Shown here: piece after piece, positions 1 through 7,781 of the stretch
How positions within the stretch are numbered: position 1 is the stretch's first letter
How the letters are laid out: each line of letters begins with the position of its first letter
DNA from: DASQDN01 sp035630195
GTDB lineage: Bacteria > Acidobacteriota > Terriglobia > Bryobacterales > Bryobacteraceae
Direction: 5' to 3'
Length of the DNA stretch: 22,627 nucleotides
NCBI GenBank assembly: GCA_035630195.1
Contig: DASQLD010000554.1
Location: 1-22,627, forward strand
Notes under the pieces: model-generated
The model's input: the letters and a program-made list of their open reading frames with translations, nothing else
The model's database searches: none
What the model was told of the DNA's origin: nothing
Program-made: the position numbers and the translations under genes

Positions 1-251
1 TTGCCATTCCGGTCGATTAAACGATGTAGCACGGCTGTCAGAGTCATCTCCTCGGCCTGCACCTCGTTCAGCAAACGCGCTATCGTCAGCTCTTCCCGAA
101 CCACCGTGTCGGCATGGACCTGAATGGCGCGTGTTCCGCGAACCGCGATAATGCATGCGGCGCCTAGAAGAAGAAGTACAAGCGTAAACCCGGACTGCAT
201 AACCCGCAGCACCGTTCTTTGCGTGATGTACCTAGACCAAGCTGCCGCCAT
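1..251 (-). CDS. Membrane-anchored sensor protein, N-terminal part only
   Basis: An open frame runs from ATG at 251 to the window edge (83 codons, no stop). The product begins with a basic, amphipathic stretch of about 18 residues. One strong hydrophobic helix follows (about residues 19-38, containing FTLVLLLLGAACIIA). After it comes a charged, helical extracytoplasmic segment with a run like VVREELTIARLLNEVQAEE. This is the usual front end of a histidine kinase or chemoreceptor-like sensor with a helical periplasmic domain; the signalling domains lie outside the window, so the exact class cannot be told. It lies 79 bases downstream of the third dab-cluster gene on the same strand and could be read from the same transcript. 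No good ribosome-binding site is seen: an AAAGGAG lies about 19 bases upstream, which is too far, and the frame stays open upstream of ATG. The start is therefore tentative. Confidence 0.55.
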   Translation of the reverse strand, partial: MAAAWSRYITQRTVLRVMQSGFTLVLLLLGAACIIAVRGTRAIQVHADTVVREELTIARLLNEVQAEEMTLTAVLHRLIDRNG

Positions 252-297
252 GTCACCGGAAGGTTGCGCGCTCCTTTCAGTGTAGGGCAGTACGCTT

Positions 298-329
298 CCG
301 ACAACCGGTCGGACACCGACTTCCGTCGG
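298..329. repeat. Two tandem hairpins with the same CCGAC/GTCGG stem
   Basis: In the gap between the third dab-cluster gene (stop at 331) and the sensor gene (start at 251), 298-312 reads CCGAC-AACCG-GTCGG and 316-329 reads CCGAC-TTCC-GTCGG. Each can form a 5-bp GC-rich stem with a 4-5 base loop. Because the arms are identical, the first left arm can also pair with the second right arm, giving alternative folds. There is no T-tract on either strand, so a simple intrinsic terminator is unlikely. An mRNA processing, attenuation or protein-binding element between the operon and the sensor gene is possible. Confidence 0.5.
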
Positions 330-330
330 A

Positions 331-1704
331 CTACCTATTGGCGGCAAGCTCGCCGTCTTTAAGGAACGCAGCAATTGCTTGGGCCGGGGCGGATCTCGAG
401 TCCACCATCTTTTGCGGAATGAAGCCCGTGATCAACAGGATGGCTACCAGTGCAGTCAGCGCCCAACGCTCGCGCGGCAAAGCATCTGTAACGCTCGGAA
501 CTAGCGTGCCGTGCCGTCCCAGGAAGATTGTTGAGAACAGCCCTAACAAGCGAATTCCGATAAGCGCAGTGGCGATGGGCAATGCAACGCCCAGAAATGG
601 ATGCATCTCAAGCGCACCGTGAAAAAGCAGGTCCTCGGCACAAAAACCCAGGCTGCCGGGAAAACCGACGAGACACAATGCGAACAGGAGAAACAGAACC
701 GCCATCCGCGGAACCTTGGCTCCTAATCCGGCGAACCGTTGCTGCAGGAGTATTCCGCAGCGCTCTTCCAAACATCGCAGGAGAATTGCCAGTCCTACCG
801 TGCTAATGGAAACGACAAGCCATTGAAGAAGCGCTCCGGTGACGCCTTCCACGTTTGCAGTCTGCAATCCGCTGACGATGAACCCGCTTTGACTCACAAC
901 GATCAATCCAAGCACACGGCGCGGGCTTTTCTCACCTAGTCCAACGAATGCCATCAACACGCTGCTGAACAAGGCGAGGTCACTCAGGATCGGTAGCACC
1001 GCACGAGCGGGCTCTACGAACTCAGGAAGAGTGAGCTTAGCCAGTAGGAAAGCTCCTGTCCTTGCGCTAAGCAGCCAGGCATACGGCAGGAATGAGTTCG
1101 ATTCGAAGGACTTGATGACCCAGGAGTGGAAAGGAAAGATCCCGCTGCGTATTAGCACCGCCAGCAAGACGAGAGTGAACGCAACGAAGGAACTGCTTTC
1201 GTCAGGATCGCGCATGGATAAGAAAGCAAGAGCGATTCCGAGCAGGACAATTGAACCGCCAAGCGCAAACATCGGCTTGGCGAACCAACGCGACCTTTCC
1301 CCGCGGTCTTCACTACGATCGCGCGTCATGAACGGAAAAGCGCTCAGGGCCCATCCAGCGAACAAGATAATCGGAGACCCGGCCGCATAGACCATCAACA
1401 CACCGGCCAGTGCAACCAACATCCGGCTGCACGTGGACGCGTCAACATCCCGACGCGGTGCGGCAGAGAGTATTGCCAGCAGCAAACCGGTGATCATCAC
1501 CGCGGGCGGCCCTGCCAAACCGTCAATCGCCAGCAAACCCGTTGCAGGCCGGCTGAGTGCCATTGCGCCAACACACGAAAGCAATGCGAACGCCGTCGCG
1601 AAGGTGGCGACGGTACGAGGTTGCTCGCTTCGAAATGCCAATAGGGCGCCGACAAGCGGTGATAGTACAGCCAGCCCAGCCAATATGAAACCAGGCTCAA
1701 ACAT
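331..1704 (-). CDS. Second antiporter-like (NuoM/NuoN-type) membrane subunit of the DAB locus
   Basis: This is a 457-residue, very hydrophobic protein of the proton-translocating NADH dehydrogenase membrane-subunit family (PF00361 type). Family landmarks are GIFPFHSWVIKSFE (about 188-201), equivalent to the 'PLHxWLPDA' loop after TM7, and GFPGSLGFCAEDLLF (about 347-361), the NuoM/NuoN-like 'G-PG-xGF-xE' segment. Compared by eye with DabB upstream, the ionisable channel positions are mostly lost: the TM5 Glu of the GWE motif is Ala (GWAL, about 119), the TM7 Lys is Arg (about 186), the later Lys is Arg (PRRVLG), and the conserved His helix has none. So it may be a structural or regulatory subunit rather than a full proton channel. 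It starts inside the end of dabB (8-base overlap) with a good GGAG six bases before the ATG, so translation is probably coupled. The family assignment is solid; its role in a DAB complex is inferred from position. Confidence 0.8.
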   Translation of the reverse strand: MFEPGFILAGLAVLSPLVGALLAFRSEQPRTVATFATAFALLSCVGAMALSRPATGLLAIDGLAGPPAVMITGLLLAILSAAPRRDVDASTCSRMLVALAGVLMVYAAGSPIILFAGWALSAFPFMTRDRSEDRGERSRWFAKPMFALGGSIVLLGIALAFLSMRDPDESSSFVAFTLVLLAVLIRSGIFPFHSWVIKSFESNSFLPYAWLLSARTGAFLLAKLTLPEFVEPARAVLPILSDLALFSSVLMAFVGLGEKSPRRVLGLIVVSQSGFIVSGLQTANVEGVTGALLQWLVVSISTVGLAILLRCLEERCGILLQQRFAGLGAKVPRMAVLFLLFALCLVGFPGSLGFCAEDLLFHGALEMHPFLGVALPIATALIGIRLLGLFSTIFLGRHGTLVPSVTDALPRERWALTALVAILLITGFIPQKMVDSRSAPAQAIAAFLKDGELAANR

Positions 1705-3058
1705 CGAGGTCTCCTATCAACTCCGGACGGTTGCGCCGCGGGATGATTTTCGGTGACGGTTGGCGCCGCTCCCCGCGATCGAGCGCAGCCAGTCGTTCGG
1801 CCGAGGCGATGAACGGTCCAGCCACGAAGCGATCCAGCATGGTATCTAGATGACAGCGATCGAGCGCTAATCGATAAAGCCAGCTTCGAAGGCCTTCAGG
1901 CAGCACGGCTTCATAATGGGCGCCGGTTTTTGCAAGATGTCCACCTGCGGCAGCATGCACCCGATGATAATCGTGCAACATCGAGGGGGCTCGGAGGAAT
2001 TGCAGCGTCCGCACCGTCGCATGCCCAATCATATGGATCAAAGCGATTCGCTCGAGCCCAAAACCAACTTCCATAAAGATTACTCCTACTTGCGCCAGCG
2101 CCGCGTACGAAAGCAAAGTTTTCGCATCCGTGGCGGCTCGCCCTGACAAGGTCGCTTGCAGAGCGGTGAAGAGGCCCAGCACTACAACTATCGCCGGCAA
2201 ATAAGGGGAAGCCTGAAGGATCGGTTCGGCGCGCAGTAATAAGTAGATGCCCAGGTGAACTGCGATTGCGCCGTAGAATATGGCGCTTGATGGAGTGGGT
2301 CCCTCCATTGCGCGCGGGAGCCAGCCGGAGAAGGGAAACTGAGCTGACTTTCCCGCGGCTGCGAACACCAACAACAATCCGACGAGAGTAGCCGCCGGTA
2401 TACTAAGCGCGGCTCCGGAAACTGGCCACTCGCCAGTGACCATCCCATGCGCTGATACCGATCCTGCAAAGTGGTGTAACAGGAAGACCCCAACGACGAG
2501 GCCAATATCCGTCACTTTGTAAACCGCGAATACGCGCAGCGAGTTCCGCACGGGATCAGGTCGTTCGTTAAAGAAAGCGATCAGTAAGACTGAAGTCAAA
2601 CCCACAGTCTCCCAGCCTGCGATCAACAGGTCGAAAGAGCCCGCCGTGAACGACAAGGCCGCTCCGAATGTGAAGAGGTGCAGGCATACAAAAAACCTGA
2701 AATAGCCACTATCGCGATGCAAGTACCGGAACGAGAATGACGCGATAACACCCGCAAGCACAATTGTCAGGGCAAGCAAGGGTAAGGAAAGAGGGTCCGC
2801 CAATAACGTGAGCGGAAATGAGTATCCCCCCACCGAGAACCAGTGTCCTAGCTCCACGCGAATCGGCGCCCAACCGGCGATCGCCATGGTGCGAGCGAGA
2901 AGCGCAACCGAAACGGAAGCGCCGGCAAACGTGACCACAGTGCTTCGCGCAACGGTTCGTTCCGAGGGTGTCCAGCCGAGAAGCCATCCCATCCCCATGA
3001 GAAGAAAAAAGACAAGGGGAGCGCCCACAGCAACAAGAAGTAGAAGTTCGTTTGACAT
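1697..3058 (-). CDS. dabB: DabB: NuoL-like proton-channel subunit of a DAB inorganic-carbon pump
   Basis: This 453-residue polytopic membrane protein resembles NuoL/MrpA. In the DAB complex it is thought to couple ion movement across the inner membrane to CO2 hydration or bicarbonate accumulation by DabA. Visible landmarks are GWETVGLTSVLL with the TM5 Glu at about 150, GKSAQFPFSGWLPRAMEGP with the TM7 Lys at about 237, DAKTLLSYAALAQVG with Lys about 313, and HMIGHATVRTLQFLR with His about 342 and 346. All the usual channel residues of the family are therefore present. The C-terminus continues into a NuoL-like amphipathic tail (LDRFVAGPFIASAERL, about 408-423). It lacks the 'GF-GFFSKDE' region of full NuoL, as is usual for short DabB proteins. 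It lies 12 bases after dabA, with only a weak GGA before the ATG, and overlaps the next gene by 8 bases. The identification rests mainly on the pairing with DabA. Confidence 0.88.
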   Translation of the reverse strand: MSNELLLLVAVGAPLVFFLLMGMGWLLGWTPSERTVARSTVVTFAGASVSVALLARTMAIAGWAPIRVELGHWFSVGGYSFPLTLLADPLSLPLLALTIVLAGVIASFSFRYLHRDSGYFRFFVCLHLFTFGAALSFTAGSFDLLIAGWETVGLTSVLLIAFFNERPDPVRNSLRVFAVYKVTDIGLVVGVFLLHHFAGSVSAHGMVTGEWPVSGAALSIPAATLVGLLLVFAAAGKSAQFPFSGWLPRAMEGPTPSSAIFYGAIAVHLGIYLLLRAEPILQASPYLPAIVVVLGLFTALQATLSGRAATDAKTLLSYAALAQVGVIFMEVGFGLERIALIHMIGHATVRTLQFLRAPSMLHDYHRVHAAAGGHLAKTGAHYEAVLPEGLRSWLYRLALDRCHLDTMLDRFVAGPFIASAERLAALDRGERRQPSPKIIPRRNRPELIGDLDV

Positions 3059-3070
3059 TCCTATGAGCCC

Positions 3071-5920
3071 CTAAGCAACCTTTTCGACCCCGGTGATCCG
3101 AGCGACCTGCAAATGTTCCAGTTTGCCGCGGTACCAGTCGATGGACGTCGGGACTTCGGGGATCTTATGATCCCAAGGCTCACTCAACTCGAAGGCGCCG
3201 TCGCGATATACCCGTATCTCTCCAGAGTCTGGATCGAGCGTGGACAGGCGTATCCACCGATTCTCGACGAACTCCGTTAGCAGTGCGCTCGCGTGAATGA
3301 CGCGAATAAGAATCTCTGGCTTCGCCTCGATGTTAAACAATATGCGGACCGGTTCGTGGATTTCGACCATCTGCCACGGCAGGCCTGTACGCAGATCACT
3401 CGACGGACCGTTCATTACACCAACCAGACCCGTAATATTGTGCGGCAACTTTGTGCCGCAACCATACCCTTCGTTATCCACGAAGCTGAAGTAATATTCC
3501 AGGCTGATGCCGGCGCATACCGGGATGGCAGCCGCCAGCAGTTTGCTAAGATTCTCCCCTTCAGGGTCTATGGTTGGATCGTATGACACGAGAAACGCTC
3601 GTCGATCGAAGAACAATCCACGAGTAACTTTTCTGCGACCAACCAGGCAAACAGCATTCGTACAATGGCCGTACTCCGGTCTCGGCTCAGCCAGATGTTC
3701 GGAACGCTCCTGTACGTGCCAAAGCGCCTTGCGCGGGGAATCGACCCTAGCCGCGGCTTCGAACCGGCGAGATCGTTCTTGAGCATCTAACTCCGTTGCG
3801 CGATGCAGGGTCGCTCGAACCTTCTGGAATTCACCTTGGAGCGCAGCGGGAATTGCGTCGACATCGTAGTATTCAATCTCATCGCTGCACGTGTCGTGAT
3901 ATCCACCGACGAACCATGTATCATTCGGGATCACGATTCCCCGCGTTTGCAGCCGCTCGCGAACTCCGGGATGATTGGCCATCGCGGCGAACAGTCGGCC
4001 ATTCGGACCACCTCGACGACCGCCGCACGCGCCGCAGTCGTGTGCCGATTCGTGTGGATTATTCAAGCTGGTGGATCCGTGTCCCAGAACTACGACAATA
4101 CGGGAGAAGCGCCGTTCCAGCCCGGCTGGACGAAGTACGCTGGCTACGCGATCGGTTTTCTCGTCAAGCGTGAACCCGAGAAGGAGATGCTCGGCTACCT
4201 CGTGCGCATGCTTGTCGGCCCGCATGAGTGTAAGCTCAGTCCGTGGTTCAGGTAGTATCCAGCGATTGAGCGTTCGCGTGAGACGCGAATATTGTCGGGG
4301 TGACAAAACGTGAGCAATCAAGGGAAAGAGCGAGAAGACTCCGAGAACGCCGGTGCTGAGAGCGCCTCGTACCAAGGTTCGTGACGAAACGGATCCGTTG
4401 CGAACCATCCGAGCCCACGCGCCACGAAGGGCGCGCCTACGCTTGTGCAGGACGAGATGTTCGTCCACAGGCTGCTCCCGTATTGCGTGTTGCGGCTTCA
4501 CTACTACGGGGCAAAGCGGTACCGCGTTTGCGTCGTCGATGCCTTTGTAGTCCACGGCGATACCGTAGAACCCGGCTGCGCTGAGGGTTTCGTATGACGG
4601 GGCGATCTCCTCCAGGTTTCTCCGTATCGACTCCTCGCGCTCATCAAGGCAAAAGAAGATCTGCGCCTCAGGTCGTGTGTCCAGGCCGCGCAACTGGCTG
4701 GTTCGACAGTGCTCGCCGAGTGGCCCCAGAATCATTCGCTCATGTCTGCGTTCGTACGCCAGTTGCCACACACGGCGGCGTTCCAATTCGGTGAAAGCCA
4801 GAACCTCGCGCTGTAAAAGGCAGGCTTTTCTTGGCTCCGACCGCATTTGAGCTACGGTGATGCCGAGCTGCTTCGCCACTTGAAACAGTTCCGCGGCGCG
4901 AACATGACGGTCCGTTGACGCGGAGCTATCCAAAGCGGCATAGTCCGCAATCCGCGGCAAGAATTCGAGCCCACCTGCAACACTGGTTACCGCCACTAGC
5001 GTTAGCGTCATCCGTACAGCTAAAAAATCGATGAGCGAGCAAGGGAGTGCTTCATGTGGCGCAAGTTCCGGCTCGTGTTCCAATCGACTCATAAGACCGG
5101 CCCAGCCGGGCAGAGCCAGCAACTCAGCCGTGATCGTCGTCTCCCATTCGTCGAGTGGTACGTGTAACCGCTGCAAGCAGCTTCGGAGCGTATCCTCCGC
5201 TGTCATTTCCGCATTGGCCTGCCATTGAAACTCCTTAGAAAGCTCACTAAGGTGTTGTGGCAGCAATGCTCCCTTTCGCATCCAAAGGGCGCGAACAGAC
5301 CGGTAGAATCCTGTTTCCCGGTTCGGCATCGGCCAATATGCAACACCCTGGTCAAGGAAGGCGCCACAAGCGCGAATCAGAAATGGATGCGTTAGTTCAT
5401 CGATGTCATCCCCAATCAAGGCGAGCAATGCATCCCGGAGTCTTCCCCTGCGATCAAGCTCGGGGACCTGCTCAGGCCGATCGGATATTTCAACACAGTA
5501 CTGAAACAACTCCCGATCGGAATTAGAGCTTAGTAGATCGCCTTCATCGATCTCCCAGTGAATGGTGGAAGCATGGAGAGATCGCAGACCCGGAACCAGC
5601 ATAGTGCGACGGATCCATCGCCGATCAAAAGAATCAAAGGCCGGCACATTTGGCTCTGCATTGAGAACCGCATCGATATCTTCTGTAAGGATGCGTCCTC
5701 GCTCAAATTCTTTGCGATACTGCGCCTCCCTCATGTACGGCTCGGTCCTGAACCAGCGAGACCCTTCTATCACGGCTTGCTCGAAGGGCAAGTGTTGAAA
5801 CGCGTGAAGTGTATTGTGATGAATGAATACGCCGATGGGCCCTTGCACCGGCAGCAGATGAGCTGCGTGATCGACGATTGTCTTCAAGTCTTGTTGGGCG
5901 TCGAAGGATTCAATACGCAT
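3071..5920 (-). CDS. dabA: DabA: zinc-dependent carbonic-anhydrase-like subunit (DUF2309/UPF0753)
   Basis: This 949-residue, mainly soluble protein is of the DUF2309/UPF0753 family, the cytoplasmic subunit of DAB dissolved-inorganic-carbon pumps; it resembles a beta-carbonic anhydrase in active-site design. The family hallmarks are all present: an early VFIHHNTLHAFQHLPFE block (about 31-47), FFCLDEREESIRRNLE with Cys424 and Asp426, and VVLGHGSTSLNNP with His614, followed by HDCGACGG with Cys629. The Cys-x-Asp and His-x14-Cys spacings match the zinc ligands known for the characterised Halothiobacillus protein. A C-terminal GxPWQMVEIHEPVR motif also matches the family. Length is within the usual range. 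The ATG at 5920 gives a natural N-terminus, although no Shine-Dalgarno sequence is obvious. It is the first gene of dabA-dabB-NuoM/N-like, and diverges from the SulP gene. Without RubisCO nearby, an anaplerotic bicarbonate supply role is the simplest inference. Confidence 0.93.
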   Translation of the reverse strand: MRIESFDAQQDLKTIVDHAAHLLPVQGPIGVFIHHNTLHAFQHLPFEQAVIEGSRWFRTEPYMREAQYRKEFERGRILTEDIDAVLNAEPNVPAFDSFDRRWIRRTMLVPGLRSLHASTIHWEIDEGDLLSSNSDRELFQYCVEISDRPEQVPELDRRGRLRDALLALIGDDIDELTHPFLIRACGAFLDQGVAYWPMPNRETGFYRSVRALWMRKGALLPQHLSELSKEFQWQANAEMTAEDTLRSCLQRLHVPLDEWETTITAELLALPGWAGLMSRLEHEPELAPHEALPCSLIDFLAVRMTLTLVAVTSVAGGLEFLPRIADYAALDSSASTDRHVRAAELFQVAKQLGITVAQMRSEPRKACLLQREVLAFTELERRRVWQLAYERRHERMILGPLGEHCRTSQLRGLDTRPEAQIFFCLDEREESIRRNLEEIAPSYETLSAAGFYGIAVDYKGIDDANAVPLCPVVVKPQHAIREQPVDEHLVLHKRRRALRGAWARMVRNGSVSSRTLVRGALSTGVLGVFSLFPLIAHVLSPRQYSRLTRTLNRWILPEPRTELTLMRADKHAHEVAEHLLLGFTLDEKTDRVASVLRPAGLERRFSRIVVVLGHGSTSLNNPHESAHDCGACGGRRGGPNGRLFAAMANHPGVRERLQTRGIVIPNDTWFVGGYHDTCSDEIEYYDVDAIPAALQGEFQKVRATLHRATELDAQERSRRFEAAARVDSPRKALWHVQERSEHLAEPRPEYGHCTNAVCLVGRRKVTRGLFFDRRAFLVSYDPTIDPEGENLSKLLAAAIPVCAGISLEYYFSFVDNEGYGCGTKLPHNITGLVGVMNGPSSDLRTGLPWQMVEIHEPVRILFNIEAKPEILIRVIHASALLTEFVENRWIRLSTLDPDSGEIRVYRDGAFELSEPWDHKIPEVPTSIDWYRGKLEHLQVARITGVEKVA

Positions 5921-6137
5921 TTGCTGAATCGGAGTGCCGCAAGGGCACAGAGTCAGGATCTCTGGTTGTCAAAGCGAAGCGTATCCCCTGCGTAGGGGGT
6001 TGTGGCCACTGTTTGCCGTTACTACCAGTGGATCCCCCCAGATCAGGCGTTCGATCTCCCCTGTCGAGGCTATCGTTACTTGCGTTTCCTTGCGTCAGCA
6101 TGAGTTCTATATCCGCGAAAGCGGCTTGAAATTCAAC
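5921..6137. promoter_or_regulatory. Divergent dabA / SulP control region, rich in small hairpins
   Basis: This 217-base spacer separates divergent genes and has no credible gene. Four short inverted repeats are packed into its dabA-proximal half: GTGCC/GGCAC at 5934-5948, CAGAG/CTCTG at 5948-5964, ATCCCCT/AGGGGGT (one G-T pair, loop GCGT) at 5983-6000, and CCACTG/CAGTGG at 6006-6031. A TTGACA-like box faces dabA at 5972-5967, but no good -10 follows at 16-18 bases (the 17-base position reads TGTGCC), so a promoter cannot be placed with confidence. The repeats could be regulator sites or structure in the dabA leader RNA. Confidence 0.5.
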
Positions 6138-7781
6138 ATGTCACTTGATCAGAACAACCCTTCGGTTCCTGCTGGACCCATACCTCGCGGCGGTATGAGC
6201 GGATTGAAAATGTATTGGCGCGAGGACCTGCTGTCGGGATTCCTCGTATTCCTGATAGCGCTTCCGCTCTGCCTCGGCATATCGCTAGCGAGCGGCTTCC
6301 CGCCTATCGCCGGCATTCTGACCGCGATCATCGGCGGTATGCTGACACCATTCCTCAGCAACTCCGAATTGACCATCAAAGGGCCTGCGGCGGGACTCAT
6401 CGTCATCGCCTTGGGCGCCGTCCAGGCCTTAGGCCCTGGGGACCCCGCGACCGGTTACAAGCGCGCTCTTGCTGTCGGATTGGTTGCGGGCGTTATTCAA
6501 ATAGTGTTCGGCTTACTCCGCGTGGGGATACTGGGCGAGTTTTTCCCGGTCGCTGCAGTGCACGGCATGCTTGCCGCAATCGGTGTGATTATTGTCTCGA
6601 AACAAATGCACATCGCGCTCGGTGTCGCGCCGCACGCGAAGGAACCGCTCGAATTGATCGCGGAGGTCCCCCACAGCATCGCGAATCTCAACCCGGAAAT
6701 TGCGATCATCGGACTGATCAGCCTCGTCATCCTCTTTCTTCGGCCGTGGATAAAGAATAAGGTGATTCAGGCGATCCCGGGGCCAATGCTTGTCCTACTG
6801 GTTGCGACTCCGCTTGGATTCGTTTTCGATATTTCGCATTCGCACTTGTACACATGGGCAGGTCATGCATATAAGGTTGGACCGGAATACCTGGTTCACC
6901 TTCCAGGCAATATGTTGGGCGCGATGGCCTTTCCCGACTTCTCGATGATCTTCACCGGAGAAAGCCTGAAATGGATTGTGATGTTCGCTCTTGTCGGCAG
7001 TCTTGAGTCGCTTCTGAGCGCCAAGGCAATCGATCTGCTTGATCCATACCAACGCCGCTCGGACATGAACCGGGACCTGCTGGCGATTGGCGCGGCGAAC
7101 ACGCTTGCGGCCGCAGTAGGCGGCCTGCCAATGATTAGTGAGATCGTTCGATCTTCCGCAAACCGCAACAACGGCGCGAAAACGCGGTGGGCGAACTTCT
7201 TTCATGGATTCTTCCTTCTCGCATTGGTAGCGTCAGTTCCCGCGTTACTGAACCAAATCCCGCTCGCGGCTCTGGCTGCCATGTTGGTTTACACCGGATA
7301 CAATCTTGCCTCGCCCAAGGAGTTCCGTCACATGTGGCTTGTTGGGAAAGAGCAGCTTGCAGTTTTTCTAGCGACCCTGTTGGCAACTCTTGCCACTGAC
7401 CTGCTAATCGGGATCGCCGTTGGAATCCTAACGAAGATCCTTATTCATCTCCTCAACGGAGCCCCTATAGGCTCTTTGTTCCGGCCGGAAGTTGACATTG
7501 AGACTGCGGCTGACGGAACGGTGATCTTGCGAGTTACACAGTCGGCCGTTTTCACAAATTGGCTGAGGCTCCGGCGGCTGATCCTCAAATCCACCCACGC
7601 GAAGGAACTCGTAGTAGATCTATCCAGAGCTCGCCTTGTGGATCACACGGTAATGAAGAAGCTCGAAGAAATGTCTCGTGATTTCACACTGACCGGTAGA
7701 CAACTTCACGTCACCGGACTGGATCGACACAAGCAATTATCCGCGCATCCGCATGCGGCCAGAGTCCTCTCGGCGGCTTGA
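6138..7781 (+). CDS. SulP/SLC26-family anion transporter with STAS domain, possible bicarbonate transporter
   Basis: This 547-residue inner-membrane transporter carries the SulP core: REDLLSGFLVFLIALPLCLG (about 28-47), TIKGPAAGLIVIALGA, and GSLESLLSAKAIDLLDP followed by NRDLLAIGAANTLAAAVGGL and ISEIVRSSANRNNGAKT. The last 80 or so residues form a short STAS-like domain with VVDLSRARLVDHTVMKKLEE. Bacterial SulP proteins carry sulfate, bicarbonate, dicarboxylates or other anions; substrate cannot be read from sequence. The position next to dabAB favours bicarbonate, which is inference. There is no fused carbonic anhydrase, as some relatives have. I chose the ATG at 6138 over the longer open frame from 5934, because the extra residues are low in family character and would run through the hairpin-rich spacer. 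No clear ribosome-binding site precedes the ATG. The stop overlaps the next start (TGATG). Confidence 0.88.
   Translation: MSLDQNNPSVPAGPIPRGGMSGLKMYWREDLLSGFLVFLIALPLCLGISLASGFPPIAGILTAIIGGMLTPFLSNSELTIKGPAAGLIVIALGAVQALGPGDPATGYKRALAVGLVAGVIQIVFGLLRVGILGEFFPVAAVHGMLAAIGVIIVSKQMHIALGVAPHAKEPLELIAEVPHSIANLNPEIAIIGLISLVILFLRPWIKNKVIQAIPGPMLVLLVATPLGFVFDISHSHLYTWAGHAYKVGPEYLVHLPGNMLGAMAFPDFSMIFTGESLKWIVMFALVGSLESLLSAKAIDLLDPYQRRSDMNRDLLAIGAANTLAAAVGGLPMISEIVRSSANRNNGAKTRWANFFHGFFLLALVASVPALLNQIPLAALAAMLVYTGYNLASPKEFRHMWLVGKEQLAVFLATLLATLATDLLIGIAVGILTKILIHLLNGAPIGSLFRPEVDIETAADGTVILRVTQSAVFTNWLRLRRLILKSTHAKELVVDLSRARLVDHTVMKKLEEMSRDFTLTGRQLHVTGLDRHKQLSAHPHAARVLSAA

Noticed and set aside
5944..5972. 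TTGACA box facing dabA as a promoter
   Set aside because: No acceptable -10 hexamer at 16-18 bases; the 17-base position reads TGTGCC.
6030..6075. Possible tRNA T-arm (GTTCGATC) in the dabA-SulP spacer
   Set aside because: The flanking bases do not form a T-stem and no acceptor, D or anticodon arm can be built on either strand.
5934..6137. N-terminal extension of the SulP frame from ATG 5934
   Set aside because: The extra 68 residues lack transporter character, run through four inverted repeats and the region needed for divergent promoters; SulP proteins normally start shortly before the first helix.
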